64,000 nucleotides of DNA from Flectonema sp. DT1601. Lineage: Eukaryota; Euglenozoa; Diplonemea; Diplonemida; Diplonemidae. The translations under genes and the position numbers were made by a program. The stretch is from NCBI GenBank assembly GCA_964019425.1, contig OZ025802.1, positions 558,001 to 622,000 on the forward strand, read 5' to 3'. Within the stretch, counting starts at the first letter, position 1; each line of letters opens with the position of its first letter. Below the pieces are notes generated by a model. It had not been told where the DNA came from. It did no database searches and was given only the letters and a program-made list of their open reading frames with translations. Shown in pieces: positions 1-11,606 of the stretch.

Positions 1-899
1 GCATTCCATTGAGAAGTACCAATGTCGAGTTCATCAACGTACCTTCGTAGTAGAAATAAAGAATAATCAATTGATAAAGCAACCGCTGCTGATATCATTA
101 CCTCAGGTGTTTCGGATGATACATCTCCCCAGCGCTTGGCTATCGGGAGTGCAAGTGTAAATGACGTCCCAAATGAGAGACCCATACATATCAACGGTAT
201 AATTAGAAGCTGAAAACGTCTTAGAAAGAATGATAAAACCGCAAAAGCGAATGGCAGAACAATAACTTCCATCTTTCGGAGACTACTCACAGCACGACCT
301 TTCATTTCCAATGTTAAGACATTCCCACCAGAGAAAGTAAGTTCAATGTCTTGTCCAAGAATTGAACAGTTCGTGTACTCTCGTTGTATGAAATTTATGA
401 ATCTAAAAGCATCATTTTCTGAAACCTTATGATGATTTCTAGTATTCTCTACAATACATCTCGTGATAGTAGTTGTGTTGTCAGTTGATAACATCCAACC
501 AACAGGGCTTCCATCAATACTTGGGAGGTAGTATCCACTTACTTGGATTACATATTGCTGATTAAATTCAGATCTCTCGACTAGTTCGCTGAGCCATCTT
601 TGAAACTGAGTTACTTGCAGTTTGTTGTCTCCTTTATTTATTTCTCCGCCTTTTTCTACCTCAAGTACGACGTCTAAGACTGAACCCATTCCGGTCATGT
701 TTTTAAAATATTCTTTACTCAAGGAATTTGCTACTCCGCTTCTCGAATTTTCAGGTGGACTCAGCGTCGCTCCTGTGTTTTGCATTAACTCTGGTGCAGT
801 GTAAACACAAAGTCCTCCAAACAATGACCAGAGTACGAGAGTTACGATTGCTAACCGAAATGCCCAAGTAGGAGTGTTGGGGTCCCATGGTGGATTCAT
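1..899 (-). CDS. MMPL/RND-family membrane transporter, 5' part (runs off left edge)
   Basis: This is the N-terminal part of a polytopic membrane protein of the RND/MMPL superfamily; the rest lies left of position 1. The minus frame is open from the ATG at 899 to the window edge, about 299 codons, with no intron visible. A hydrophobic segment at residues 14-35 is followed by an extracytoplasmic domain of about 170 residues. Closely spaced hydrophobic segments start near residue 209, and AVALSIDYSLFLLRR (271-285) matches the IDYSLFL signature of MMPL transmembrane helices. In this family such proteins export lipids or sense sterols; the substrate cannot be told here. The start is chosen because a TTTTTACAAAAACAG acceptor-like stretch lies 11 nt upstream and the hydrophobic segment follows directly. 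The family assignment is firm; the subfamily is open. Confidence 0.8.
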   Translation of the reverse strand, partial: MNPPWDPNTPTWAFRLAIVTLVLWSLFGGLCVYTAPELMQNTGATLSPPENSRSGVANSLSKEYFKNMTGMGSVLDVVLEVEKGGEINKGDNKLQVTQFQRWLSELVERSEFNQQYVIQVSGYYLPSIDGSPVGWMLSTDNTTTITRCIVENTRNHHKVSENDAFRFINFIQREYTNCSILGQDIELTFSGGNVLTLEMKGRAVSSLRKMEVIVLPFAFAVLSFFLRRFQLLIIPLICMGLSFGTSFTLALPIAKRWGDVSSETPEVMISAAVALSIDYSLFLLRRYVDELDIGTSQWN

Positions 900-1367
900 T
901 TTTTTTTTGTCTGTTTTTGTAAAAATATGTGTAAGCCTCACCAACGAGTAATTAAAAAACAACCAAACATATCGGAACAGGAACAGAACTCCACAACAGA
1001 ATAAGATTGGTTCCTTGAAACTATCTTTTTACTATTACGTGGGTTGTCATTTTTATTCTTGTTTTTCCTCTTTTTTCTTAAAAGCCTATATTGTCTTTCA
1101 AAGTAGTTGATAATTATCGTCCAACAAACACAGAAAAATCGCAAAAAAAAGTCGGATGTTTTTTGTTTTGTGTACGAAAAAAAAACATCAAGGTGTATTT
1201 TTTCTTTTTTTTTTTTCCTTCTTCTTTTTATTCCCCGCAGTAAAGTAAAAAAACAGGTTAATTAACGAAGAGAAAACAAAAAAAGCCGTTCAGCAGAAGA
1301 GATGTTACTCTCCAAGTTGACTATAGAGCTCTTTTTAAGAGTGATTTGATGAGGAGATAAAAGAAAA

Positions 1368-1403
<36 letters not shown>

Positions 1404-1755
1404 CCCTCATAATTATTCGCATTTATCGATTTAGATTAGCCGGTTATATTTCGTTGAAAACGCAGACAAGACCATATATATTAAAAAAAAGAAATAAACG
1501 TGGGCTTTTTTTTTTCAATTTCTGAAAAAATGCTTTACACTTTGCATACGGAATAGTGCCACCGGCTTAATATATCGAAGAGTAAAATGGTCGTCTTTTT
1601 TTTCACAGTAAGAAGTTAAGAAGAAAAAAAAAAACCATTATTCTAACAATTTGTAACAAAAACAAATAAATAAATAAATAAATAAATACATATAGAACAC
1701 CCCTACCTGGTGTCGGAGAGAGAAAATATTTTTATTCCATCACAAAATAGGATCC
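900..1755. other. Intergenic, AT-rich, no gene seen
   Basis: This lies between the NADPH oxidase 3' end and the transporter 5' end. It has a T34 tract at 1370-1403, other T and A runs, and an (AAAT)n microsatellite at about 1665-1688. No frame has coding-like composition or splice-compatible exons. Confidence 0.6.
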
Positions 1756-1897
1756 GTCATCTGGGGGGGTTGAATGTTTGAATTTGTAAAATACAACTGT
1801 TTTGTATCGCGTTAACATAACGATGGTTTAACAATCTGTTAAGGATACAGTGAACTATGGTGATGCTTAACTTAGCCTTTTAAATGTCATCTGGGGG
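1756..1897 (+). repeat. Dispersed hairpin repeat, copy 1
   Basis: This is one of five related copies in the window, all in the same orientation (others near 34.1, 35.4, 50.8 and 62.8 kb). The core has nested inverted arms: TGTATC at 1803-1808 pairs with GATACA at 1844-1849, and GTTAACA at 1811-1817 pairs with TGTTAA at 1837-1842. A smaller hairpin ATACAA/TTGTAT (1791-1807) overlaps the outer left arm, so the two folds are mutually exclusive. The unit is flanked by GTCATCTGGGGG at 1756-1767 and 1886-1897, which could be target-site duplications or the element's own ends. It begins about 90 nt past the NADPH oxidase stop codon, so it may be in that gene's 3' UTR. No coding capacity. It could be a miniature transposon or a structured RNA element. 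Confidence 0.75.
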
Positions 1898-1985
1898 TAA
1901 CTTGATACTAATATTATTGGGGGGTGAATATCAAAATGTTTGTACAATAAAGGGACGTGAGAAAGGAAAAGAACACCACCCCCCT

Positions 1986-4343
1986 CTAGAATACTTCTTT
2001 ATAATATCTAAAAACTGTGCTTCTTTTACCCGTTTTACTCATAACTAATTCGTGCACACCACTACACATGGCGCTGGTACCACATACAAAGACTCCTATT
2101 TCTTTACCGGGGTATTTGTCAATCATTTCTTCGAATATTGCTTCCATGTTTGGGCGACCAAAACTAGTCTTACCAGAATTTTGAATGCCAGTAATTAAAT
2201 CGATGTTTGTTCTTTCGTAAACAGATTCGAGACACATTCTAAGAAGAGCATTTGTAACATCGTATTCGTGTACAGTACCAGTCATAAATAAGTTAAGTTT
2301 GCAATGATCAGTGCTGTATTGCGCATGTGAAAATTTTTCAACCGGTTGAAAGCGAGCTAGTTGGGAATTCTTACCTGAAAGTAGAGAACCAAATAAATCA
2401 CTAAACCAGTCAAAAGAAAATTGATCTCTCGAACTCCAATAAAAGTGAATACTCTGTCCCTTTGAAGGCTGATTCTTAATCGTATCTAAAATACTAGCGA
2501 AGGGAGTCACACCAACACCTGTACAAAAAAGCAAACAGATATCGTACTCAAAAACATGTTGTGCTGCGCTGGAATACGGACCCTCAATTACAAAAGTTGG
2601 ATATGGTTTTTTTCTAAGTCGATATTGTAAGTTGTTGGTCCAGTCTCCGTCTGCTTTAATATGAAACGAGACCGTATTAGCACTTTGATTCTCTCCGGAA
2701 CTTATTGTGAAGGGGTGATACTGGACTCTTGAAATTTCAGGAACAGCGAGTAGCGCATAGGCTCCGGTTTTATATCTGAACGGTTTTTCCGTTGTTAACC
2801 GAAGTGATATCCACTTACTCTTACTTCCAATTTCAGCGGATTTTACAGTTGCTTTTTGACGTGATAGATACCTCAATATCCAGTTTATAATGTACATTGA
2901 AAGGAAGGCTGACGACCATTTCCAAAATCTTGGTTCAGCCACGATCTCTGAAGTACCATGTAACATCAGCAGTGCATACCAGAACACTAACAGGTAATGT
3001 GTATGTAAGAATCTTTCATAATTCTCTCTTCGTTTTTTACCTCTAGCAAAGAAGAACATTATTGCAAAGATAAGAAGTTGAAGACAACCAGTCCAACCTG
3101 GAACACTTAAGAAGATTATATGAGCAACAGTTGGTTTACTAGTCAAGAATGAATACTCTCTGAAGTAGGTCCCTTCACCACAACACCATCCGTATGATGG
3201 ATGCATGAATAGCTCATCGGGTGCCCTACTTAACTGAATCGCGTTGTATAAGTGACCACCTACATGAATCGCAGTAAACACAGCTACAGAACAAGCGATT
3301 AATTTATGAAATGAAACGTGTTTATCCCACAACCATGTAGGTCCATGTTTTCTTCTGTAGTCGCTCTTCCATCTCAAAGCATTCATCATGGATAGTTCAC
3401 TCATGAAGTCTCTTATTTGTGTAAGTAATTTCTTACATACAGGTATCAGTAATAAATGACAGTTTAAACGAAGGGCAGCACCACCCATTTTTGCAACGGG
3501 AATACTGTAGCCTGATAACTCGTAGTTAAGCTCTGTGTTGTAATTATTAAATTCAAAAGCCATCATTAGAGCGGTTACGGTTAACCACAATGCGATAATG
3601 ATGTATTTATCTCCTTCAAGTTCCCACTTGAAACGAGCTCTTTTAGAGAGATGCATCTGTCTCCTGTCACTGTGAATGTTCTGACCTTGAAAGGCGCTGA
3701 GAGCTTCACTGTGATTTACTCCAAGAGTGTAACTGCCTTCATCATCAAATGATTGAAATGTCGCAAGGCTCTTTTTCCAATTATGGTTTTGTAACTTTCC
3801 AATTGTTAACGTGTCTAGAACGAATGGCCATCCCTGACAGAATAACGCAAAGTCTTTTTCTAAGAGAACCCCTCCATCGAAATGATCAACAAATTCATAA
3901 AAAATACTATCTGCGAGAATCTCTGCAGATGCTGGTTTGAATTGCAAACCATTCTCACGAACTATTATGTTAACAACGTTTTCAATGTCTTTTTTTGTCA
4001 TACTGCCTTCACCATTGAGATCGTACAAGAAATATAGAAAATGAGCCTTATGTTCATAACTACCAGTTCCTACTAAGGCTTCAATCCATTCCATTACTGT
4101 CTCGACGTCGAACTTCTTCCCTCCTTGACTTGGATTTGAAAAAAAAAATTCAAGAATTCTGGGAGTGAATCGACTGCTCTCTTTTAATTCCAGTATTGTT
4201 GTCAGTTTCTTCTTTCCATTTTCACCGTTTAGCTCTTCATCTGCTGCTACTAACTTTCGTCTTAAATCTACAAGTTGAGGGTCTCTTGATTGCTGCTCCT
4301 CGATATCAAGAAGTTTCTCGTCAATATCGCCCATCTCAAGCAT
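1986..4343 (-). CDS. NADPH oxidase (NOX/ferric reductase family) with EF-hand
   Basis: A membrane flavocytochrome that moves electrons from NADPH through FAD and two hemes to oxygen, making superoxide; 785 residues in one exon. An EF-hand loop sits at residues 108-119 (D-x-N-x-E-G), suggesting calcium control. Helices lie between about 247 and 495. The heme histidines keep family spacing: H346/H360 (14 apart) and H449/H462 (13 apart). The FAD motif HPFTISS is at 543-549, the NADPH loop GVGVTPFAS at 609-617, the FVCG segment at 752-755, and the protein ends in an aromatic residue (YYKEVF) as NOX proteins do. An out-of-frame ATG lies 5 nt upstream of the chosen start, so initiation could be leaky. 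A poly-T tract followed by ATCAG lies about 23 nt upstream of the start. A ferric-chelate reductase is the alternative, but the NOX spacing and EF-hand favour an oxidase. Confidence 0.9.
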   Translation of the reverse strand: MLEMGDIDEKLLDIEEQQSRDPQLVDLRRKLVAADEELNGENGKKKLTTILELKESSRFTPRILEFFFSNPSQGGKKFDVETVMEWIEALVGTGSYEHKAHFLYFLYDLNGEGSMTKKDIENVVNIIVRENGLQFKPASAEILADSIFYEFVDHFDGGVLLEKDFALFCQGWPFVLDTLTIGKLQNHNWKKSLATFQSFDDEGSYTLGVNHSEALSAFQGQNIHSDRRQMHLSKRARFKWELEGDKYIIIALWLTVTALMMAFEFNNYNTELNYELSGYSIPVAKMGGAALRLNCHLLLIPVCKKLLTQIRDFMSELSMMNALRWKSDYRRKHGPTWLWDKHVSFHKLIACSVAVFTAIHVGGHLYNAIQLSRAPDELFMHPSYGWCCGEGTYFREYSFLTSKPTVAHIIFLSVPGWTGCLQLLIFAIMFFFARGKKRRENYERFLHTHYLLVFWYALLMLHGTSEIVAEPRFWKWSSAFLSMYIINWILRYLSRQKATVKSAEIGSKSKWISLRLTTEKPFRYKTGAYALLAVPEISRVQYHPFTISSGENQSANTVSFHIKADGDWTNNLQYRLRKKPYPTFVIEGPYSSAAQHVFEYDICLLFCTGVGVTPFASILDTIKNQPSKGQSIHFYWSSRDQFSFDWFSDLFGSLLSGKNSQLARFQPVEKFSHAQYSTDHCKLNLFMTGTVHEYDVTNALLRMCLESVYERTNIDLITGIQNSGKTSFGRPNMEAIFEEMIDKYPGKEIGVFVCGTSAMCSGVHELVMSKTGKRSTVFRYYKEVF

Positions 4344-5270
4344 TTCATGAGATCTTATTGTGTTGCTGATTTTGATCCGCCAAAAAAAAAAAAAAAAAAG
4401 GCTTGATCGAAAAATACAGAGGGAACCCGCTGATTTGGAATATAATTAATTATAATAATTTAAGAGAAATTACTTTAACTAATTCAAAGAACAAATCATA
4501 TTTATGAAAAGTGTAAAACCTGTCATTAAAACAACATCAATCCTCAGGCTTTCAGTAACACGAACTAACATTATTACACGAAATAGGGGGTTATGGAGAA
4601 GAAAAAAAAGAAAAAAAAAGGTTTTTTTTTATTCGAAGCTTTAAAATTCTGAGTGTGATACTTCCATCGATTTCACTACTACTGATTTTATTCTCTCTTT
4701 CGTAATATAAAAGCGCGTGAGGGGCATTTCCCTTGTAGTTGTTGTGTTCTTTTTCTTCTTTTTTTCTGTTGTTATTTTTTTTTTTTTTTTTTTTTTTTTT
4801 TTCACGCTAACCGTTATACGTTCGTTCTCTCATTTTGTTTAATTTCTATTTTACCAAAATTTTATAAAAAAAAACAGGGGACTTATTACAAGGGAAGTGA
4901 GAAACAAAAGTGGGAATGGGAGAGGAAGGACAAAACTGTAGCCAAAAGTAACGAAAAACTTGGCATCCCTCAACAAAAACAGTTCGTAAGAGCCATCAAT
5001 GGTTTCTACTCTTTTTTTTTTTTTTTTTTTTTTTCCTTTTTTCCATTCATTCGGTATCTGGTCACAAAATCAAGAAGTAAGAAATTTTTTTGAGGGGAAT
5101 AAAAAAAAACAAAAAAAAAAAGAGTAAAAAAAATAGGGAGACAAAATGAAATAGCTCTAGGGGGGTAATAAAAACAATATCGGGAAAAGGAGAACAAAAG
5201 TGGGATACAAGAAATGGGCACGTGTACAACTTGCTACATGGATTTCGATTATAATCTTTGTTAAAAATGT
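4344..5270. other. Intergenic with long homopolymer tracts
   Basis: This spans the WD40/PDZ gene's 3' end and the NADPH oxidase 5' region. It has T runs at about 4777-4802 and 5011-5034, an A run just upstream of the oxidase start (a minus-strand poly-T before the acceptor-like ATCAG) and several short A/T runs. The open frames over the tracts are low-complexity hydrophobic or basic strings, not genes. Confidence 0.6.
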
Positions 5271-8200
5271 CTAACAAAGTCTAGCCTTGTCTTCTTGAGA
5301 CATAACATTGATGGTTCCTGAGACTTCTTCTCCACTTGCACGGAGAAGTTTAAATTCCACTGCGGCGCCAACACGTCCACTTCTTCTGAATATGTCCTGA
5401 AAAGTTGAGACATTTCTAACAGCTTCTAATGCGAAACCCGTCAGCACATCTCCGTCATGGATTCCGGCGAGATGTGCAGGTCCGTTTTCAACAACACCAT
5501 CAATACGACAGAACTCTTCGTTCGTAACGTCAATCTGCATACCTAACCAGGGGAGTTTGCTTGGATTCTTCTTTACTGCCTTTCTAACAGACGGTCTTCC
5601 TGACAACTTACCACCTACTCGAGGGGTGGCACGACCACTTGGTCTCTTGCTGACCTTCTTCTTCTTCTTGGTGCTCTTCTTCTTGGTCGAAGTTTTCTTC
5701 TTCTTCGTACTTCCTCTCGATCTTGATTTCGATCTTGCTGGAGAAAGGGAACCCGACTTTGCAACACTCTTCTTCCTCTTGGTACTCGTCTTCTTCTTTT
5801 TCGTGCTAGGCTTCTTCGATACCCTTCTTCGAGGGGTAAGTGTTGAAGACGACGCCTTTGGTCGAGGTGATCGTGGGATTGGTCTCGGTGAGCGAGCTCC
5901 AGTTCTGCGGACGGAGACCTTCTTCTTCTTCTTAGATGAAGACTTCTTCCTTTTGACCTGATTTGCTCTCGGAGTACTGAGTGCTGCAAGTCTCGATGAA
6001 GATGGAGCAGCAGTCCTCTTGACGGAGGTTTTAGGGGACGGGGCAACTCTTCGAGCAGCAGCAGATGATGCCGCCCGAGGGCCACCAACACGGCCACTGA
6101 GCCCCAAGCGAGGTACCTTTGGAGCTGGTTTAGGAGCTTTCTTTGAAGACGAGGCGCGTGTTGAGCTCTTCGATGTCTTACTCGTTCTGCCTGGTGAGAG
6201 GTGTGAAGGGCGAGCACTAACCTTTCCTGATGGCTTTCTCTTAGATGAAGAGCGTTTGACTCCGCTGTCGGTACGGCCTTTAGTACTGGTTCTGGTTGTT
6301 CCTCTTCTTCCTCTTCTATCCAATACTTCGTCTTGTGACTTACGGTTTTTAGATCCAGAGTTGACAATCTCTAATAAGAAGTATGCATTAGTAATAACTT
6401 CCCTGTTGTGAACCATTTTATGTCTTTTCTCGTAAGACATCATATCGTAAGCAATAATCATATCTCTTATACCGCAGCATGCTAGACGCATGTTCTTACG
6501 TGGTAATATAGCATGGCCTCCTTCAGGGAGGATTAGCCAGTCTCCGTCAGGACCAAATATTTCACTCCTGTCTTGACCCTTCTTAAGGTATTCCTTTTCA
6601 ATTTGACGCTTAACAGCCTTTAGACCAGCTTCGTAGAGTCGGTTTTCTTGTCCCCTTCCTTCTTCACGAGATAGCTGCAGCCTTTCAAAATCATACAAAC
6701 AGTGGATTGCACGTCCCTTTAGAAGCATCATAATCTGCTTAAGAACTTCATCATCGCTAAGAGAGGTGTCAACACCAAGTCTTTGCATATTCATTTCTCT
6801 TTTGATGTCAAGGATCTGACTCTGAATGTCTCTGTACTTACCGTCTTCTAATGATATTTTCTGTTGGTGAATTTTAGAAAGCAAGTCATCACAATCGATT
6901 AGAGTAGACAAGAAAATAGACAACAAGTACAAACCTGTCTCAGCATGGCCAGTTCATCTTCACTGAGTGCCATTTCGGTAGTGATTTCTTCGTCTGTCTT
7001 CTCATCTGTGTGTGTGTGAGGTGTTGTTTTGCTTCAAGGTTTCTACATTGTGATAAGAAAAGAGTTGTTTAAATCATACCTTGCTCAAGAACTCTCACAA
7101 GTTGTGCATTCTGCTCTGCTAACATGTTCAGTTGTTGCTGAAGTGACTGTTTGTTGTTTTTGTTAAGACATGACTTGATTTTATGAATTACATATTATGT
7201 AAAAATAATAAATAATACCTCCTCGTGTCCTTTAGTTGACCAGTAGTGAAGCTTCTTGAAGTACATCGTTCTGAGAGCAAAGTCGGAATTGCGTGCAAGA
7301 ATCTGACTGACATTTCCCTTTTGCTTTATGTGTCTCTTGTGTTTGTAGTACCTTACTAACTTTTTGTAATATATTTCAGTAAATCCGCGTTCTGTTAGTG
7401 ACAGCATCGCTTCAGCTGCTTGTCTGCGCTTGGCTGCTTGTTTTTCTCTATCAGCAAAGTCAGTGATACGAACCCAGTAAGCGATTAAAGAACCTCTTTG
7501 AGTGTTTCGTAAGAGGGAATCAGCAATGACTGCTCGCTTGTTTAATTCTACTTGTCTTTTAAACCATCTTACCCAACGGAGGAGGTAAATCGATCTCAGT
7601 CCGTTTTCGGAATTTCCTCCGATAAGTTGAGCAGTAGCAAGTCTCTTGTTGCGTTTCTCTACCAAGTGAGTTGCTTCCTTCAGCTTTCGTAAGTACGAAA
7701 CTGCGAGACCTGTTGAAGTTGTCTTTGCGAGGCACTCAGCGAGGTGCATTTTTCTGCGATTTTCACGACGTTCGTTAGCGTAGTGAACAAGTTTTTTGAA
7801 ATACACAACAGTAAGACCGTGACACGTGGTACACATCATAGCGTAGGCCAGATCTTTTCTCTTACGAGCATCACGTCTGTTGTCAATCCATTTAATTGTT
7901 TGTTGGTAGTATTGAGCCTGCATTGCTCCTTTAGACTTTCTTCCGAGAGCAATAGCGAGTTCTTCTTTGCGTCTGGCATCGACCTCTTCGATGTAGCGAA
8001 GTTGGTCTTTTTTCTTCTCAAGTTCTTCATAATTATGAATAATTGTAGCACGCATATGTTCAACAGCATTTTGAAGCTCTTGTTCATGTCTGAGTTGGGC
8101 GCTGCGTTGGTGTACTGATTCAGGTGTGTCTGAGTCTGTCAACCAGACTTTTACTGCTCCGTTTTGACCAACTGACCAAACCTTCATAGCATTTACTCTA

Positions 8201-9105
8201 GCTAGTATCTGAAGTTTGTTTACATAGGTACCAGAGTGGTCAAACATTCTGGTTACTAATTGAAGGCTTGTTGCGTCCCATACGCAAACTACACCATCAA
8301 CACCTCCAGCCCATATTCTATTGCCTGCAGGATCTTTCATTAAAGTTGTAATTGGACCTTCTCTGTGATCCAAAAACTTTACAAGTTGACCAGTTTGTGT
8401 ATTCCAAACCTTCATCGTACCATCCATTGAGGAACTGAATAGGAATACTTCTTGCATGCATAGTGCTCGGATGCCTCCTCTGTGTCCGATAATTGGCCAA
8501 GGGTGATCCTTTTCTTGCATGGTGTCAAGATTCCAACAGCGAATAAGATAATCGCTTCCTCCTGAGAATAGAAGATTACCTTCTCCACAGAGACAAGAAA
8601 CAGTGTTTTGATGTCCTGATAGCTGTACCATGTATCTAAAAGTACGACCATCCCATTGTAAAATCTGCCAATCTTGAGATCCAGAATAGACGAAACCACC
8701 AAGTTCGATCATGCAAGTAACGGCACCGCTGTGTTGTTTTACTTCAAAAGCTAGTTCGAATGTTTCTTGGTCAAAGATTCTGATGTAACCATCTGATAGA
8801 CCACACCACATGTAACCACTGTAGGCTAACATACAACAGACATGAACGTTGAGCTTCTTTTCAATAGAAAACAATACTTGTCCAGCACCACCTCTACGGA
8901 TTGATATTTCACCGTCTTGGTCACCAGTCCATACAGCTAACCCTCCGTAGTATTCATTTACTGTCGGAACTACTTCAACACAACGTATGTAGTCATCAAA
9001 TCCTAATACATTTCGAATACCCTTCGTGTGAGTAGTCTCCATCTCATCCGTAAGAAAGCGGCGCTGGTCCAGCCGCTGATGCGTCACATCCGATAGATGT
9101 GCCAT
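5271..9105 (-). CDS. WD40-repeat / helical-repeat / PDZ protein, four exons
   Basis: Exons 9105-7219, 7146-7080, 7005-6935 and 6860-5271 join in frame across introns of 72, 74 and 74 nt (donors GTATTA, GTATGA, GTTTGT) to give about 1204 residues. Residues 35-330 form WD40 repeats with GH and WD-type dipeptides. A coiled coil follows (330-390). Next are about seven helical repeats of roughly 40 residues (395-625), each with Y-F/L/Y-x-K/R-L/W and a basic tail, reminiscent of centrin-binding Sfi1-type repeats. A helical region is followed by a Ser/Arg/Lys/Pro-rich basic tract (850-1108) and a C-terminal PDZ domain (1113-1198, PWLGMQI and GDVLTGF). This suggests a cytoskeletal or flagellar scaffold; that role is inferred. 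The start is the first ATG, 10 nt after a pyrimidine-rich TTCAG. Confidence 0.85.
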
Positions 9106-9295
9106 CACAAAAGCCCTGAATTAGAAAAAAATAGTTTTATAATAACAAGGCTCTACTAATATATAAAATGTTTTGGGGGAGGTGTTCGTGAAGGTCCACA
9201 ACCTGTTCTAAAAATACAATAAAAAGAATTCATGAAAACGAAGAAGCTCTATAAATGTGTGTCAATCACAACTCACTTTTCTACGTAATAATCTC

Positions 9296-11606
9296 TCAAA
9301 TGGTTGTTTTGTCTACTCCAACACAACTTTGAATTATATTTTGGATATCAGTTTGACAATAAGACGTATTAATTGTTACAACGTTAGAACAGTCGTACTT
9401 ATCAATGTGGATAAAGTCTTGCTTCGCACTCGCTAAAAGTTTAATTTGTTCCTTTGTAAACTCACAGTAATGTCTAAAAGCAGCATCAGCCATAGTTCCC
9501 TGAACTCCTTTCATAGCGGATATAGATACAGCGAGTGAGTCTAGATTTGATCTAACTGACTTCATTTGTATACTTTGTTGTAGGGCATCTGCTTTTGTCT
9601 TTGACATTCGAGTACTTAGTATTTGAATTTGATGTCTTTTTGTCCCGACGGTTTCTAAGAATTTCTGTGTGTTGGAATGTTATGCTGGATATTGTTTGTT
9701 GAAAGTGATCAAGAAGATTCTAACATACCTTAGTCGCCTTTAAAGCTCGTTGTAGCTGCTGCTGTTCAGTCGAAATAATAATTGAAATAGCTGCGCTGTT
9801 TTGGTCATTTGGAACTCCTTGAGCATCAACAGCTGCTAATACGGAACCTTTTAGACATGAAGACATCTGGATTGCGATACTCCTCACTGTTTCTGGTAGT
9901 AATTTTGTTTGTTTTCCAGTTTTAACTGACACGATTCCGACATCACCCCTTCTAGAGAATACCAAGTTATTTTCTGATAGTAATTCATCAACTGATGGAT
10001 CAGCTGCAATGAGCTGCCATGCTAACGTCAAATACCCTGACGTTGATGTCCCGCAGGTAATACGCAACGTTCCAGTTTGTTCTGTAGCATTACAAAGGTC
10101 AGTATTGTAACCAGTATCACCAAGACCGATACCACTGAGGGTTTGACGTAGTGACTTTATAAGAGAATTTGGTAATTTCCCAATTGTTGTTATTTCAATC
10201 AACAAGTCCAACTGAGTTGGCAACATAGCACCCTTCGCATTGACTACAGCGTATTGTAGTAGTAAGCATGATAAGGTTTGAAGACCTTCCTTTTGTTGTC
10301 CAACTCTTAATAACTTCAATAGTTCTGGTTCTGCTTCCTGTTGCATATTATGTGCGTGTGCAGAAGCTTCAACTGTTGCTGGGAGGATTAGTCCTTGTTG
10401 TGATTTCTTCGGAACAGTTTTTGAGTAGTCGTTTCCTTGTTTTTGCAAATATTTCTTCTTATCCCCGACTGATATTATTTTATCTTCAATCTGCTGTTTC
10501 AGATTTTTTATGCTGCTCTGGTACTTTGCTCTTCTGGTTCGAGACTGTGGACCTGCCTTAGATAAACTTTTTAGATCTGAAAGAGACTTCTGCTCCGTAA
10601 CAAGCTGCTGCTTCAAGGCTTCAATTGAGTCTTCGAGGGTAGTGACTTCTCCTACAGTTCGAACTTGTTTGCAAGCATCTAATAAACTACTTCTTTGTAA
10701 TTTTACCATACTAACTTCACGTGTGTGTAGAGATTTCTCTTGTTTTTGTGTTGTTTCAGGTGGCGGGTCAATTTCAGGTATTTTCTTCTTTTTCAACAAT
10801 TTTTTTGCCTCAGTAATCGAAGACGAAACGTCTTTTTCTGAAGCTACTTTCACTAAAGTGAGAGTCAGGTTGTATCCCTGATAGGCTAGTGATGTCTGAG
10901 GGTCAAGTATAGCTGCTCCTCTATCCTTTAAGATGCGTTCAGTGCTTGATAATGGGTTCCAAGCGTATCTAAAAAAAGCAGGTGCTGCAGTACAAATAAT
11001 AGCGACGTCCTGGTGGGTGAATGTTTTAATTACGCGACGTACTTCAGCAAACGTCATACACTTTCTACGAGAAACAGAATAAAGTCTGAAAAGACTTTTT
11101 ATAATATCTTGTTTAGATACTTTCTTAATGTCTTTCGATAAGACTGTATCCTCAAGTGATATTATATTCCCCGAGAGTGAAGTCGTTAGCTCGTTGACGT
11201 CAACGATGCTGTCCTCATCGCTGTCTTGTTCCGGTTGTAGCTTCATACGTTTTAGTTCAATTCCCGCCGGTGGAATTTTTTGTTTAATACTACCAGAGGT
11301 TGGGATTTTTAGAATGGGATGTTCTTGACTGTTGCTTCCTTTCTTAGTCGCAGTTGCTGGTAATTTTTTTTCTGATGAGTCCGAAGAGCTGCTTGTCGAT
11401 CTTACTCTTCCTCTCTTTGACGCAGGTTTACTTTTCTTATTGTCTTCAGGTTTTTTAACGTCGTCTACATTAACTCGATTCCATCCCTTGCCATCTATCC
11501 AAGTTATATCGACTTGTTTCTGTCCTCGGATCCCGCGGACCTTCCCTCGTTTCCATCCCTTTGTTGGGTGCTTTGCCTGAACCTCATCTCCCTTTTCCCA
11601 TTTCAT
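9296..11606 (-). CDS. Tudor/agenet-like protein of unknown function, two exons
   Basis: Exons 11606-9729 and 9664-9296 join across a 64-nt intron (donor GTATGTTAG, acceptor CACACAG) into 748 residues. Residues 1-52 form a small beta-barrel-like module (WEKGDEV, GWKRGKVRGI, DITWIDGKGW), which resembles Tudor, agenet or chromo-barrel domains that bind modified histone or protein tails. A Ser/Lys-rich linker follows to about 150. A predicted helical domain spans about 160-270, coiled coil about 300-400, and a mostly helical C-terminal half has an LLQYAVVNAKGAMLP segment. I do not recognise the full-length family. A chromatin reader or adaptor would suit the N-terminus and basic linker, but that is inference. 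The gene lies 190 nt upstream of the WD40/PDZ start and 309 nt downstream of the actin-related gene's stop. Confidence 0.75.

Noticed and set aside
5557-5961. Long plus-strand open frame rich in Phe and Leu
   Set aside because: It is the antisense of the Lys/Ser/Arg-rich tract of the WD40/PDZ protein; the composition is explained by that.
7195-7218. Separate end for a WD40-only gene (VLFIIFT and stop)
   Set aside because: These codons are the start of an intron; the frame resumes exactly at 7146 and again at 7005 and 6860.
9105-9108. GTG start upstream of the WD40 gene ATG
   Set aside because: Eukaryotic initiation at GTG is not expected and an ATG follows at once; the same applies at 60280 and 29734.
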